Of a stretch of 42,890 bases of DNA, positions 16,734-25,358 are shown in pieces. Position 1 is the first letter of the stretch. Every line of letters starts with the position of its first letter. The DNA lies in assembly GCA_018372435.1 (NCBI GenBank), contig JAHAJA010000037.1, positions 1 through 42,890 of the forward strand, read 5' to 3'. The notes beneath the pieces are model-generated. The model saw only the letters and a list, made by a program, of their open reading frames with translations. It ran no database searches and was not told the DNA's origin. The position numbers were made by a program, and so were the translations under genes. This DNA is from Clostridiales bacterium. GTDB taxonomy: Bacteria; Bacillota; Clostridia; Lachnospirales; Lachnospiraceae.

Positions 16734-17918
16734 TTACTGATATTCTTTCGCTAGTTTTTCAAATCCTGCAAGTGCACCAGTTACTTTCCTATAATCTACA
16801 CAGTATGCAATTCTGCAATATCCAGGACAACCAAAGGATGTTCCTGGTACAATTAAGATATTATGTTTCTTAGCTGCATTAGCGAATGCAAAATCGTCAC
16901 CACCTAATGCTTCAATGAATAGATAGAATGCCCCTTGAGGTTTAATACAACGATATCCAAATGCAGTTAAATTATTATATAATACTTCTCTATTGCGATT
17001 GTATATCTCTACATCGACTTTAGCATCAATACATCTAGCGACTACACGCTGCATTAGCGAAGGTGCATTCACGTATCCTAAGATACGATTTGCAACATTA
17101 ACAGCTGCTGAAACATTCCCGAAATCATCCATTTCACTTGGTAACACAAGATAACCAATTCTCTCACCAGGTAATGATAGCGATTTGCTATATGAGTAAC
17201 CCACAACCGTATTCTTGTAATACTTTGTAAGGTACGGTACTTCTACTCCATCGTAAACCAGTTCTCTATATGGTTCATCAGAGATGAGGTATATACTTGT
17301 ACCAAACTCCTTCTGCTTTTCTTCTAGGATGCTTGCTAAATTACGAATTGTTTCTTCACTATACACAACACCCGTTGGATTGTTAGGTGTGTTTACTATT
17401 ACGGCTTTTGTTTTAGTCGTAATCTTTTTCTTTAATTCATCAAGGTTTGGTTGGAAATCTACAGTATTGGGAGATATTTCCACTAATACGCCATCATAGT
17501 TACTTACATAGCTACGATATTCTCCAAAATAGGGTGCGAATACAATTACTTCATCATCTTTATTAAGAAGTGCTTTGAAGATCACATTTAGTCCCCCCGC
17601 GGCACCTACGGTCATAACAATATTCTCTCCTACGAATGTAGTTCCATGCGTGTTATTAATATGCTTAGCAACAACTTCTCTCACATCTTCATATCCTGAA
17701 TTATTCATATATCCATGTACTAAATTAGGACTATCATTTGTAATGATATCTATGATTGCTTCTTTTACTTCTATTGGTGGTTCAACGCTTGGGTTTCCTA
17801 TACTAAAATCAAATACATTCTCTTCTCCATATATATTGGCTAATTCCTTACCTTCTTCAAACATTGCACGAATGACGGAACTATTCTGTACTAGGCTTAC
17901 CATTTTTTCTGAAATCAT
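16734..17918 (-). CDS. Class I/II PLP-dependent aminotransferase (aspartate-type)
   Basis: A 394-residue cytoplasmic aminotransferase. Fold-type I motifs are present: FSIGNPSVEPP near the N terminus, TVGAAGGLNVIFKALL, NTPNNPTGVVYS, ISDEPYRELVYD, and the PLP Lys245 in YSYSKSLSLPGERIGY. The substrate-binding Arg lies in the late CPGYCRIAYC. The substrate cannot be fixed from sequence; it is closest in pattern to aspartate/aromatic aminotransferases. It is the first gene of an operon with hisC. GAGGAG precedes the ATG, and a good promoter lies about 50 nt upstream. Confidence 0.9.
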   Translation of the reverse strand: MISEKMVSLVQNSSVIRAMFEEGKELANIYGEENVFDFSIGNPSVEPPIEVKEAIIDIITNDSPNLVHGYMNNSGYEDVREVVAKHINNTHGTTFVGENIVMTVGAAGGLNVIFKALLNKDDEVIVFAPYFGEYRSYVSNYDGVLVEISPNTVDFQPNLDELKKKITTKTKAVIVNTPNNPTGVVYSEETIRNLASILEEKQKEFGTSIYLISDEPYRELVYDGVEVPYLTKYYKNTVVGYSYSKSLSLPGERIGYLVLPSEMDDFGNVSAAVNVANRILGYVNAPSLMQRVVARCIDAKVDVEIYNRNREVLYNNLTAFGYRCIKPQGAFYLFIEALGGDDFAFANAAKKHNILIVPGTSFGCPGYCRIAYCVDYRKVTGALAGFEKLAKEYQ

Positions 17919-17969
17919 TGTACTCCTCTTTTCTATGCTTATATAATTATTTACCTGTTATTATACTTT

Positions 17970-17999
17970 AGTATAGCACAGTAGACATGTAATAATCAA
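17970..17999 (-). promoter_or_regulatory. Promoter of the aminotransferase-hisC operon
   Basis: -35 TTGATT (17994-17999), 18-nt spacer, -10 TATACT (17970-17975) on the minus strand, with TGC just before the -10 as in extended -10 promoters. Confidence 0.6.
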
Positions 18000-18027
18000 T
18001 CTTTCTAGTCAATATAGCCCAAATAGA

Positions 18028-18070
18028 AAAGGTTATCAAAGTCCTTATCTCAGTCACTTTGATAACCTTT
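18028..18070. terminator. Terminator hairpin downstream of the zinc-ribbon gene
   Basis: A perfect 15-bp stem, AAAGGTTATCAAAGT (18028-18042) with 18056-18070, and a 13-nt loop. On the minus strand it lies about 70 nt past the zinc-ribbon gene stop and ends in a short T run. The symmetric A and T tracts allow both directions. Confidence 0.85.
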
Positions 18071-18140
18071 CATTATTCTTTTTTACTCTTATATGCCGAT
18101 GAAACTCAAATCGACGCCATTAACTAAGAGAGTAAAGATA

Positions 18141-18413
18141 TTACTTCGATTCTTGATCTCCCATGTCATGGATCTCTCCACCACATCTATCACAAAAATC
18201 AAGTCCTTCCAGTGTTAAACCTCCACAATCTGGACATATAATCTTTTCAGGATAAATCACACGCTCTACAATTTCATACTCCTCAGTATTTTTATTGCTA
18301 TCTTTCGTGCTACTGCCTTTTAATTCTATTGTTGCTGCAAACTTGGGTTCTAAGGCTTTTTTTCCTTCCAACCATCTAGTCTTATCTTTACTTTTTTTCC
18401 ATAGAACTTTCAT
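18141..18413 (-). CDS. Small zinc-ribbon protein of unknown function
   Basis: A 90-residue soluble protein. The first 50 residues are rich in Lys, Glu and Ser without a recognisable domain. Residues about 58-80 form a zinc ribbon with two CxxC knuckles, ICPDCGG and FCDRCGG. I recognise no specific family. It lies 26 nt downstream of the TIM-barrel gene and is probably co-transcribed with it. The short distance and shared terminator suggest a functional link, but nothing in the sequence defines it. Confidence 0.75.
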   Translation of the reverse strand: MKVLWKKSKDKTRWLEGKKALEPKFAATIELKGSSTKDSNKNTEEYEIVERVIYPEKIICPDCGGLTLEGLDFCDRCGGEIHDMGDQESK

Positions 18414-18439
18414 AACATCCCCCGTATTGCATCCCTCAT

Positions 18440-19117
18440 CTAAATAATGTACTTTTCTCCTCGGTAATTATTCATCATCATCTTAAAGATCTCACCACTA
18501 CTTGGTGGCGTAAATGTAATTGCATTCGCCCCCGCATCTATTGTTCTTAATATACTCTCTTGAGTAGGTCCCCCCGTGGCAATAATTGGTACATCAGGAA
18601 AATCTTTTCGTATATCGGATACGATTTTAGCTGTATTCGACGCACCTGATACATTCAGTATTGACGCGCCACTTTCTAATCTTTTCTCGATATCAGTTTT
18701 TTCAGAAACAACGGTTATCACAATTGGAATATCTATTTTGCGGCTCAAGTATTCTAATGTTTCATTGGGTGTAGGTGCATTGACTACAACACCCATTGCC
18801 CCTTGAAATTCCGCATCTTCTGCTAGATTCGTTACTCTCTTTCCAGTTGTTGTTCCTCCACCGACTCCGCAAAACACAGGGACATCGGAACAATTAATAA
18901 TGGAATGCGTAATTATTGGTTGTGGTGTGAAAGGATAAACTGCAATTACTGCGTTTGCATTACAATTACGTATAATTGCAACATCCGTTGTAAAGACCAA
19001 CGATTTTATCAATTTACCAAAAATCCGTATTCCACTTACCTGTTCAATGACCTGAGGCACACGAACCATATGTTTCCGAAGGTTACCATCAATTTCAGGA
19101 ATATTATATTTTTCCAT
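18440..19117 (-). CDS. Conserved TIM-barrel-like protein
   Basis: A 225-residue cytoplasmic protein. It has the alternating strand/helix pattern and phosphate-binding loops of IMP dehydrogenase/ThiE-type barrels: VFCGVGGGTTTGKR near residue 90, GVVVNAPTPNE, ILNVSGAS, and the C-terminal PIIATGGPTQESI then GANAITFTPPSSGE. Close relatives in Clostridia are usually labelled hydrolase without experimental basis, so I give no reaction. The ATG at 19117 was chosen (GGAAAG five nt upstream); the ORF extends upstream to a TTG at 19141 that has no clear Shine-Dalgarno. It precedes the zinc-ribbon gene. Confidence 0.75.
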   Translation of the reverse strand: MEKYNIPEIDGNLRKHMVRVPQVIEQVSGIRIFGKLIKSLVFTTDVAIIRNCNANAVIAVYPFTPQPIITHSIINCSDVPVFCGVGGGTTTGKRVTNLAEDAEFQGAMGVVVNAPTPNETLEYLSRKIDIPIVITVVSEKTDIEKRLESGASILNVSGASNTAKIVSDIRKDFPDVPIIATGGPTQESILRTIDAGANAITFTPPSSGEIFKMMMNNYRGEKYII

Positions 19118-19231
19118 ACTCACTTTCCTTCCTTCGCCCAAGCCTGTATCTTTATTATATCCTTTTTTTCTATTACTTTCAATTCAATCCTTGTATAGTT
19201 TTATAATTTTATTTAAGGTATACGCTTGTGA

Positions 19232-20956
19232 TTACACCGTTGTACGAAGGGAATCGAACGTATTATAGATATCTAATTCCCCATATCCCCATTCAGGATT
19301 TGGATACTCCAGATTACCTCGTCTAGCCCCGCGAACTAAGAATCGATTTATCTTAAAACCAGAAATTGATATATCATTTTCTAATACAATTCCCCATTCT
19401 AACAAAAGGGCAACCGATCCAGCAGCTAGAGCTGTAGAAATACTTGTTCCTGACTTAGTTGTATATCCTCCATTTTCCGCTGGTCCGTACACATCCACTC
19501 CCGGTGCTACCAAATCAGGTTTTACGAATCCTTCCGCAGCAAAACCATGACCAGAATTCACATATAAACTATCTGTTATATGATTATATGCCCCCATTGT
19601 AGTTGCCCTTCTTGTATATCCAGGGGAAGTAATGGTTGTTTCAGGGTTTGGTCGAAGAAAATGCGTTTGCTCTTTAATAAAATCATGTATTGGCAACCAC
19701 ATATTATAATGTCTATCTCCATCCCCTCCTGGAAATACTCGAACTTTCCATATGCCTGGGGTAGGGTCAACAAGGCGTATTACAATTAATTCATTACCAC
19801 TCTGCTTTTCGGACAACTCATAATATACGTAGGCTTTCGTCGGTTCTAATAGAAAACTTATACGTTGTCTTTGATTTAGTCTTGCTGGAATTCGGTCAAT
19901 ATATTCTCCCCCAGGTGAAATCAGGCCAATAGAGAATGTATGTAATGGCCCCGTCCATAACTCCATTACAAATCCTTTCTCATCTGTGGCAACATTGATT
20001 TCAACATCTTCATATTCAAGGTTCGATGTAAAATTACTATAATAGTGATGTGCACGATTTCCTTCATTGCCAGCTGCTATCGTTGTACATAACCCTACAA
20101 AACCAGAAAAAGAATCAATAAAATCCTCTAAATAAGAATCTCCATTGTGATCTCCCGAGCTTGTTCCTACTCCTATACAAATTACCAATGGTCTAATTAA
20201 CTTCTCTGCTAAATTCAACAAATAACTAATTGCTAACATGAGATCATTCTCTTGATAACATGGTACTCCAGCTGGTATTTGATAGAATTCTTTTATATAT
20301 TCTTTTGCTTCTTTTAATTTAACCATCACTATATTTGAGCTAGGTGCTACACCAGAGAAATCATTTACTTGATCTTCATTCCCAGCTGCAATTCCTGCTA
20401 AGAAAGTACCATGACCAATAGTGTCAACACTTGGAACAATACTTAATGGATCCTCACTTGCTAGTGCTCGATTTATATCTTCCTCTGTATAGGTTGTTCC
20501 AAAATTAAACCCAAATTCATTCGTATTATCCACTGCTGGTATCGTCTGATCCCAGATACCTGCAATCCTTGTGGTGTTATCCGCATTTGAAAATATCGGA
20601 TTTCGGTAATCAATACCAGTATCTATAAAACCGATGAGTATATCCTGACCTCTTAGATTCAAAAATGGTTGACGTCTCACCCGATTCACACCAATAGCTT
20701 CTAACGCAGACTGATCCATCAGTCCATATACTTTAGGAAACGATCGATATCCAAATCTTTCAAAGGTATGCAAAACGTCTCCTTTTCTATCTACATATAT
20801 TGCCTGATACCTACTACCGATTCGCTTTATACACTCATAATTGTACGCTCTCTTAAGTTCCTCTGATCCTCCAACTGCCTGTATAATGTAATCTGCATAG
20901 TCGTTTGAATATATTATATCCTGACATGCTTGAAACGTCTCTATATCAGTTGCCAT
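19232..20956 (-). CDS. S8 subtilisin-like serine peptidase (Csp-like)
   Basis: A 574-residue peptidase with no signal peptide. A short N-terminal prodomain (about 1-90) precedes the catalytic domain, where all three triad residues are intact: Asp112 (GFIDTGIDY), His182 (GHGTFLAG) and Ser505 (SGTSISTALAAG). Between His and Ser there is a large insertion (about 300-440), as in the Csp germination proteases of Clostridia that activate pro-SleC. Csp membership is inferred from architecture. The ATG at 20956 follows GAGGTCAACT; the one at 20968 has no Shine-Dalgarno. It is apparently monocistronic, with no sleC neighbour. Confidence 0.85.
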   Translation of the reverse strand: MATDIETFQACQDIIYSNDYADYIIQAVGGSEELKRAYNYECIKRIGSRYQAIYVDRKGDVLHTFERFGYRSFPKVYGLMDQSALEAIGVNRVRRQPFLNLRGQDILIGFIDTGIDYRNPIFSNADNTTRIAGIWDQTIPAVDNTNEFGFNFGTTYTEEDINRALASEDPLSIVPSVDTIGHGTFLAGIAAGNEDQVNDFSGVAPSSNIVMVKLKEAKEYIKEFYQIPAGVPCYQENDLMLAISYLLNLAEKLIRPLVICIGVGTSSGDHNGDSYLEDFIDSFSGFVGLCTTIAAGNEGNRAHHYYSNFTSNLEYEDVEINVATDEKGFVMELWTGPLHTFSIGLISPGGEYIDRIPARLNQRQRISFLLEPTKAYVYYELSEKQSGNELIVIRLVDPTPGIWKVRVFPGGDGDRHYNMWLPIHDFIKEQTHFLRPNPETTITSPGYTRRATTMGAYNHITDSLYVNSGHGFAAEGFVKPDLVAPGVDVYGPAENGGYTTKSGTSISTALAAGSVALLLEWGIVLENDISISGFKINRFLVRGARRGNLEYPNPEWGYGELDIYNTFDSLRTTV

Positions 20957-21028
20957 AGTTGACCTCATAATGTGTTTTATATTATATTATTCTATTCCAT
21001 ATTACTTACTATGTATCTTGTTTAATAT

Positions 21029-21058
21029 AAAAAAGCAATTTCATCGAAATGAAATTGC
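21029..21058 (-). terminator. Terminator upstream of the Csp-like gene
   Basis: GCAATTTCAT (21035-21044) and ATGAAATTGC (21049-21058) form a perfect 10-bp stem with a 4-nt loop, followed on the minus strand by six T residues. It ends the leftward transcript from the clpX-like gene. Confidence 0.88.
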
Positions 21059-21086
21059 CCTTCTCTATTATTCATATTATGTTGTT

Positions 21087-21246
21087 GGGGCCAAAAGGTA
21101 TTTTGACCCCTGATACCCACGGATTACTACGCACTTCGTGCTCTCGTAATCCTAAAAGCATTCGAAATCCGCACTATTCGTGCTACTTTCTCATGTTTTG
21201 CGGGTCCTAAAGTCATGTTTTTTCATGCAAGCATAAAACACATGAC
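21087..21246. other. Multi-hairpin block between the clpX-like and Csp-like genes
   Basis: Four inverted repeats follow one another: GGGGCCAAAA with TTTTGACCCC (21087-21110, one mismatch), GGATTAC with GTAATCC (21121-21152) enclosing GCAC with GTGC, GCAC with GTGC (21171-21183), and GTCATG with CATGAC (21212-21246) with T and A tracts inside. TTTTGACCC recurs at both ends (21101 and 21249). It resembles an intergenic repeat element. Its relation to the leader repeats elsewhere in the window is only suggestive. Confidence 0.6.
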
Positions 21247-21266
21247 CTTTTGACCCTGGTATCATA

Positions 21267-22730
21267 TTATTCAGTTAATAACGGTGTGATACAACCTCTC
21301 ATCTCAATAACAGGTCCACCCTTTTTCTCAATATAATCTCTTGTAATAGTAACTCGACCTATATTATCGTCCTTCGGAATCTCATACATAATGTCTAGCA
21401 TGAATTCTTCAATAATCGCACGAAGTGCTCTTGCTCCAGTCTTTTTCTCTAAGGCCTTCTCAGCGATTGCTTCTAATGCTCCGTCGTCAAATATTAAATC
21501 TACCTCATCTAATGCAAGTAATTTCTTGTATTGTTTCAATATTGCATTCTTAGGTTCTTTTAATACTTCTACTAACATCTCTTTTGTTAATCCTTCTAAA
21601 GAATAGATAACAGGAAGACGTCCAATGAACTCTGGTATCATACCAAATTCTCTTAGATCATCTACTGTAACCTTTTGCAAAAGATTTGTTTCTGTATCAT
21701 ATTTGTCTTTCAATTCAGCTCCGAAACCAATAGATGATTTCTTATTCAATCTTGCTTTGATTATCTTCTCAAGATCCGGGAAGGCACCTCCACAGATAAA
21801 TAAGATATTCTTTGTATTTACAGTTGTAAGCGGAACCATTGCATTCTTGTTTGTTGCTCCAACAGGTACCTCAACTTCAGCACCTTCTAGCAACTTCAAC
21901 ATACCTTGTTGTACGCTTTCACCGCTTACATCACGGTTTGTTGTACTCTTCTTTTTCGCAATCTTATCTATCTCATCAATAAAAACAATTCCACGTTCTG
22001 CTTTCTCTACATCATTATCTGCTGCTGCTAATAATTTAGAAATTACACTCTCAACGTCATCACCGATATAACCTGCTTCTGTTAAAGCTGTTGCATCTGT
22101 AATTGCTAATGGTACATTCAACAATCTTGCTAATGTCTTAACTAGATAAGTCTTACCGCATCCAGTTGGCCCAATCATAAGCATGTTAGATTTTTCAATT
22201 TCAATATCATCCATTGCATTCGCTGCAACACGCTTGTAATGATTATAAACTGCTACAGATATAACTTTCTTCGCATGTTCCTGACCAATAACATAATCAT
22301 CTAATTGACGCTTTATGACATGAGGAGCCGGGATATTCTTCAAATCAATTGTTTTCGTCTCCTCTTTCTTCTCTTCTTTTTTCTTCTTTAATTTCTGACT
22401 CTTTGGGATTTCGTTCTGAATTCCACTAAAGTTCATCATAGGCCCTAGGTTCATCATATCCATGTAAGGAACATTCCCAGTATTAATGGTATCAAACGTC
22501 TTTTGCATACAATCCGAACATATACAAATATTATTTGGTATATGAATCATCTTACCAACTTTACTCTCTGGTCTGCGACAGATGTAGCAGATATCCTCAT
22601 AATCGTCTTTGTATTCTTTTTCCTTATCAATTATCTTCTTATCTTTTACGGAATCCTTCACTTCTTGTTTGTCTTCTTTGTTTGATTCTGTTAGATTATA
22701 TTCTATATCTTTATTCATATCATCTGACAT
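21267..22730 (-). CDS. ClpX-like AAA+ unfoldase (divergent paralogue)
   Basis: A 487-residue AAA+ protein of the ClpX family. An acidic/basic N-terminal extension (1-45) precedes a C4 zinc finger (Cys48, 51, 71, 74), then a Lys/Glu-rich linker (112-125). Walker A is GPTGCGKT (187-194), pore-1 loop GYIG (220-223), Walker B IVFIDEID. The IGF loop needed for ClpP docking is kept (SSIGFGAE, about 333-340). The RKH pore loop, GGRKHPQQ in E. coli ClpX, reads GATNKNAMVP (291-300), so the tag-recognition triad is absent. It is not next to clpP or lon, which suggests a second ClpX for special substrates. GAGGAG lies 9 nt before the ATG at 22730; an in-frame extension to 22796 is less likely. Confidence 0.85.
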   Translation of the reverse strand: MSDDMNKDIEYNLTESNKEDKQEVKDSVKDKKIIDKEKEYKDDYEDICYICRRPESKVGKMIHIPNNICICSDCMQKTFDTINTGNVPYMDMMNLGPMMNFSGIQNEIPKSQKLKKKKEEKKEETKTIDLKNIPAPHVIKRQLDDYVIGQEHAKKVISVAVYNHYKRVAANAMDDIEIEKSNMLMIGPTGCGKTYLVKTLARLLNVPLAITDATALTEAGYIGDDVESVISKLLAAADNDVEKAERGIVFIDEIDKIAKKKSTTNRDVSGESVQQGMLKLLEGAEVEVPVGATNKNAMVPLTTVNTKNILFICGGAFPDLEKIIKARLNKKSSIGFGAELKDKYDTETNLLQKVTVDDLREFGMIPEFIGRLPVIYSLEGLTKEMLVEVLKEPKNAILKQYKKLLALDEVDLIFDDGALEAIAEKALEKKTGARALRAIIEEFMLDIMYEIPKDDNIGRVTITRDYIEKKGGPVIEMRGCITPLLTE

Positions 22731-22832
22731 AAATATCTTCTCCTCTAATATAGTTACAACTACGAAACATGAAGTTTGTAGCCCTTTTGTAACCAATTTA
22801 CTCTTTTATCAACTTCCTACTATGTACATGTT

Positions 22833-22861
22833 ATTATAACGTACTGATTCTTATAGTACAA
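22833..22861 (-). promoter_or_regulatory. Promoter of the clpX-like gene
   Basis: -35 TTGTAC (22856-22861), 17-nt spacer, -10 TATAAT (22833-22838) on the minus strand. Start near 22826, leaving a leader of about 95 nt. Confidence 0.65.
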
Positions 22862-23006
22862 GGTTATAATTCTTAAATTTTGTTAAAGTAAATACTCATT
22901 TTTGCTATAACTAATACTCAATTTATCACTGTTCTTTATTCTCATGTGACAAACGGAATTAATTATGCTACACTTATAATCAAACTACCAAGCTCGGAGG
23001 TTTTTT

Positions 23007-24152
23007 ATGATTACTGGAAGTAAAGAATTAATTCGCGATATAAATAGTAACCTTGTATTAACTCAAATCGTTAATTTTAGCCCAATATCTAGATCCACAA
23101 TTGCTAAAAAATTAGGACTGACCAAAGCAACCATATCTGCTATTGTTGCTGACCTACTTGTAAAAAAACTTGTCGTTGAAATAGGTAGTGATGACACAAG
23201 CTTAGGTCGTAAGCCAATTCTCTTAAGTTTTAATCGTAAAGCTGGATATGCGGTATCAGTTGATATTGGTGAACAGATGATTTCTGCCCTAATTACTGAT
23301 TTACAAGGTGATGAACGTCAATTAAAACAAATTGCTACACCAAAGTACAGTGCTGATTTATGCCCTGCATTAATCGAATTGCTAAGATCTATGACTACAG
23401 GAATTCCTGAACGCCCTTATGGTCTCGTTGGTATCACTTTAGGTATTCATGGTGTTACTTCAGATAACATAATTCATTTTACACCTTATTATGATTTTAC
23501 TGACTGCAATCTGGTTAAAGAATTAGAAGATAATTTCCATACAACGGTCTTATTAGAGAATGAGGCTAATCTATCTGTAATTGGTGAGAAGACGTTTGAA
23601 TATGACTATCCAAATATCGCCAATATCAGCGTACATACTGGAGTTGGTCTTGGTATTCTTATGAATAACACCTTATACTCAGGTATCAAGGGCTATGCTG
23701 GCGAAATTGGACATACGATTGTTGACATAGATGGTAAACCTTGCCCATGTGGTAATCAGGGTTGCTTAGAACAATATGTTTCTGAACGAGCCTTATTACA
23801 AGAATTAGCTTCAAAAAAAGGGCTTGAACATATGGATTTCTCATCTTTTTCCAAGCTGTATCAGCAAAAAGATTCTGATGCGATTTCTATAATGGATACC
23901 TTCGTTCGTTATATGACCATATGTGTGAACAATGTTCTTAATATGTTCAATCCAGATCTTGTTATTATCAACAGTCGATTTATAGTATTAGATCCTGCTT
24001 TGTTAACTCGGATTATTCATAACCTATCTAGCCGAATCAATAATTACCAAAAGATTGCCCCTTCTGTTCTTCAAGAAAGTTCCGTTTTACTTGGTGGAAT
24101 CAGTGTAACAGTAAGAAGTTTCTTAGGCGTAGACGTTTCTATGATTCATTAG
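23007..24152 (+). CDS. ROK-family transcriptional regulator
   Basis: A 381-residue NagC/XylR-type regulator. The N-terminal winged helix (about 10-70) contains SRSTIAKKLGLTKATISAIV. The ROK kinase-like domain follows, with DIGEQMISALITD, GYAGEIGH and the zinc-binding CPCGNQGCLEQ. Such proteins repress sugar uptake or use genes and sense a sugar or sugar phosphate; some are glucokinases, but the HTH points to regulation. The effector is unknown and no sugar gene is adjacent. GGAGG lies 6 nt before the ATG. The 3' end carries a 17-bp duplication across the stop codon. Confidence 0.92.
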   Translation: MITGSKELIRDINSNLVLTQIVNFSPISRSTIAKKLGLTKATISAIVADLLVKKLVVEIGSDDTSLGRKPILLSFNRKAGYAVSVDIGEQMISALITDLQGDERQLKQIATPKYSADLCPALIELLRSMTTGIPERPYGLVGITLGIHGVTSDNIIHFTPYYDFTDCNLVKELEDNFHTTVLLENEANLSVIGEKTFEYDYPNIANISVHTGVGLGILMNNTLYSGIKGYAGEIGHTIVDIDGKPCPCGNQGCLEQYVSERALLQELASKKGLEHMDFSSFSKLYQQKDSDAISIMDTFVRYMTICVNNVLNMFNPDLVIINSRFIVLDPALLTRIIHNLSSRINNYQKIAPSVLQESSVLLGGISVTVRSFLGVDVSMIH

Positions 24153-24169
24153 TTTCTATGATTCATTAA
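24136..24169. repeat. 17-bp tandem duplication spanning the ROK stop codon
   Basis: TTTCTATGATTCATTAG (24136-24152) is followed directly by TTTCTATGATTCATTAA (24153-24169), 16 of 17 identical. The first copy encodes the last residues and the TAG stop. The second is untranslated. Confidence 0.9.
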
Positions 24170-24214
24170 TAAAAGGTTGAATCACCAACTACTCGCTGGT
24201 GCTTCAACCTTTTT
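24170..24214. terminator. Bidirectional terminator between the ROK and Mrp genes
   Basis: TAAAAGGTTGAA pairs with TTCAACCTTTTTA; an inner ACCA with TGGT extends the helix. It ends in T residues on the plus strand and is symmetric enough to serve the convergent gene. Confidence 0.92.
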
Positions 24215-24234
24215 ATTCAATAGAACAATTTAAA

Positions 24235-25074
24235 TTATTTTACTAATTTACTCTCTAACTTCGTTACTGCATCGTCTAACCAGTTAGCTTCAATATCTTC
24301 TACTTCTCCAGCATCTACCTTCTTAGCAATCTCAGGATTGATTGGAATCTTAGCCAGTACATCTAAATCATATTTCTTAGCAATTTCTTCTACATGACTT
24401 TCACCGAAGATGGATAATTTTTTGCCACAATCATCACACTGATAATAGCTATAATTTTCGACCACTCCTAGTATTGGCACTTGCATTGACTTAGCCATAT
24501 TAACTGCCTTCGCTACAATCATGGAAACCAATTCTTGTGGTGATGTAGCGATAATGATTCCATCTAATGGAATAGATTGGAATACGGTTAATGGTACATC
24601 CCCTGTTCCCGGTGGCATATCAACAAACATATAGTCAACCTCTCCCCAGTTTACTTCGGACCAGAATTGTTTTACCGTTCCTGATATAACAGGCCCTCTC
24701 CAAACAACAGGTGTTTCTTCATTATCTAAAAGCAGATTGACAGACATCATTTTTATTCCTGTCTTAGTTTCGGCTGGAATAATACCATGTTCATCTGCTA
24801 ATGCTTTCTCATGTACACCAAATGCTTTTGGTATAGATGGACCTGTTACATCTGCATCAAGGATTGCAGTATCATAACCCTTACGTCTCATTAATACAGA
24901 AAGGCATGATGTGATTAAGGATTTTCCAACACCACCCTTACCACTTACTACACCGATTACTTTTTTTACATTACTATATTCATTCGACTTCTCAAAGAGA
25001 TCTTCTCTTGACGGCTTACTAGAATCACATTTTGAAGGACAAGTCGAGCAGTTGCTTGTACAATTATCACTCAT
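24235..25074 (-). CDS. Mrp/NBP35-type P-loop ATPase (Fe-S cluster carrier)
   Basis: A 279-residue ATPase of the Mrp/ApbC/NBP35 family, which binds and transfers [4Fe-4S] clusters to apoproteins in the cytoplasm. The N-terminal cysteine cluster CTSNCSTCPSKC (about 5-16) resembles the extra NBP35 cluster. The deviant Walker A is VVSGKGGVGKSLITS, with DADVTGPSIP (switch I) and VDMPPGTGDVPLTV (switch II). The bridging CxxC is CDDCGK near residue 214. The ATG at 25074 follows GGAG at 8 nt; the in-frame ATG at 25095 is upstream of that site. A 34-bp inverted repeat lies in its leader. Confidence 0.92.
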   Translation of the reverse strand: MSDNCTSNCSTCPSKCDSSKPSREDLFEKSNEYSNVKKVIGVVSGKGGVGKSLITSCLSVLMRRKGYDTAILDADVTGPSIPKAFGVHEKALADEHGIIPAETKTGIKMMSVNLLLDNEETPVVWRGPVISGTVKQFWSEVNWGEVDYMFVDMPPGTGDVPLTVFQSIPLDGIIIATSPQELVSMIVAKAVNMAKSMQVPILGVVENYSYYQCDDCGKKLSIFGESHVEEIAKKYDLDVLAKIPINPEIAKKVDAGEVEDIEANWLDDAVTKLESKLVK

Positions 25075-25099
25075 AATTTCATCTCCTATTCTCATATAT

Positions 25100-25133
25100 T
25101 ATTAATTGGTATAAACAATTTATCCAATTAATA
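25100..25133. promoter_or_regulatory. Inverted repeat before the Mrp gene (candidate operator)
   Basis: TATTAATTGG and CCAATTAATA are perfect arms, with a second pair ATAAA and TTTAT inside and a CAA centre. It lies 26 nt upstream of the Mrp start codon. It could be a dimeric repressor site or an mRNA hairpin. The sequence does not match a regulator I know. Confidence 0.45.
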
Positions 25134-25358
25134 TATACGAATATTATTATACTACAGCACTTTGTGAATTACCATACTCCCAAATGGAAATGTTGCGAAA
25201 TTTGACTATATTTTTTGCACAAACATGTAGCTTTTTTCAATTTCTTGTAGCATTATCGCATTATATGTGATACAATGCTATTTGGTGATATTTTCGCCCA
25301 TTTGTGGGATTATTATATACAGTGTTCGCTTACAACCAAGAAAGGACAGATACTAATA

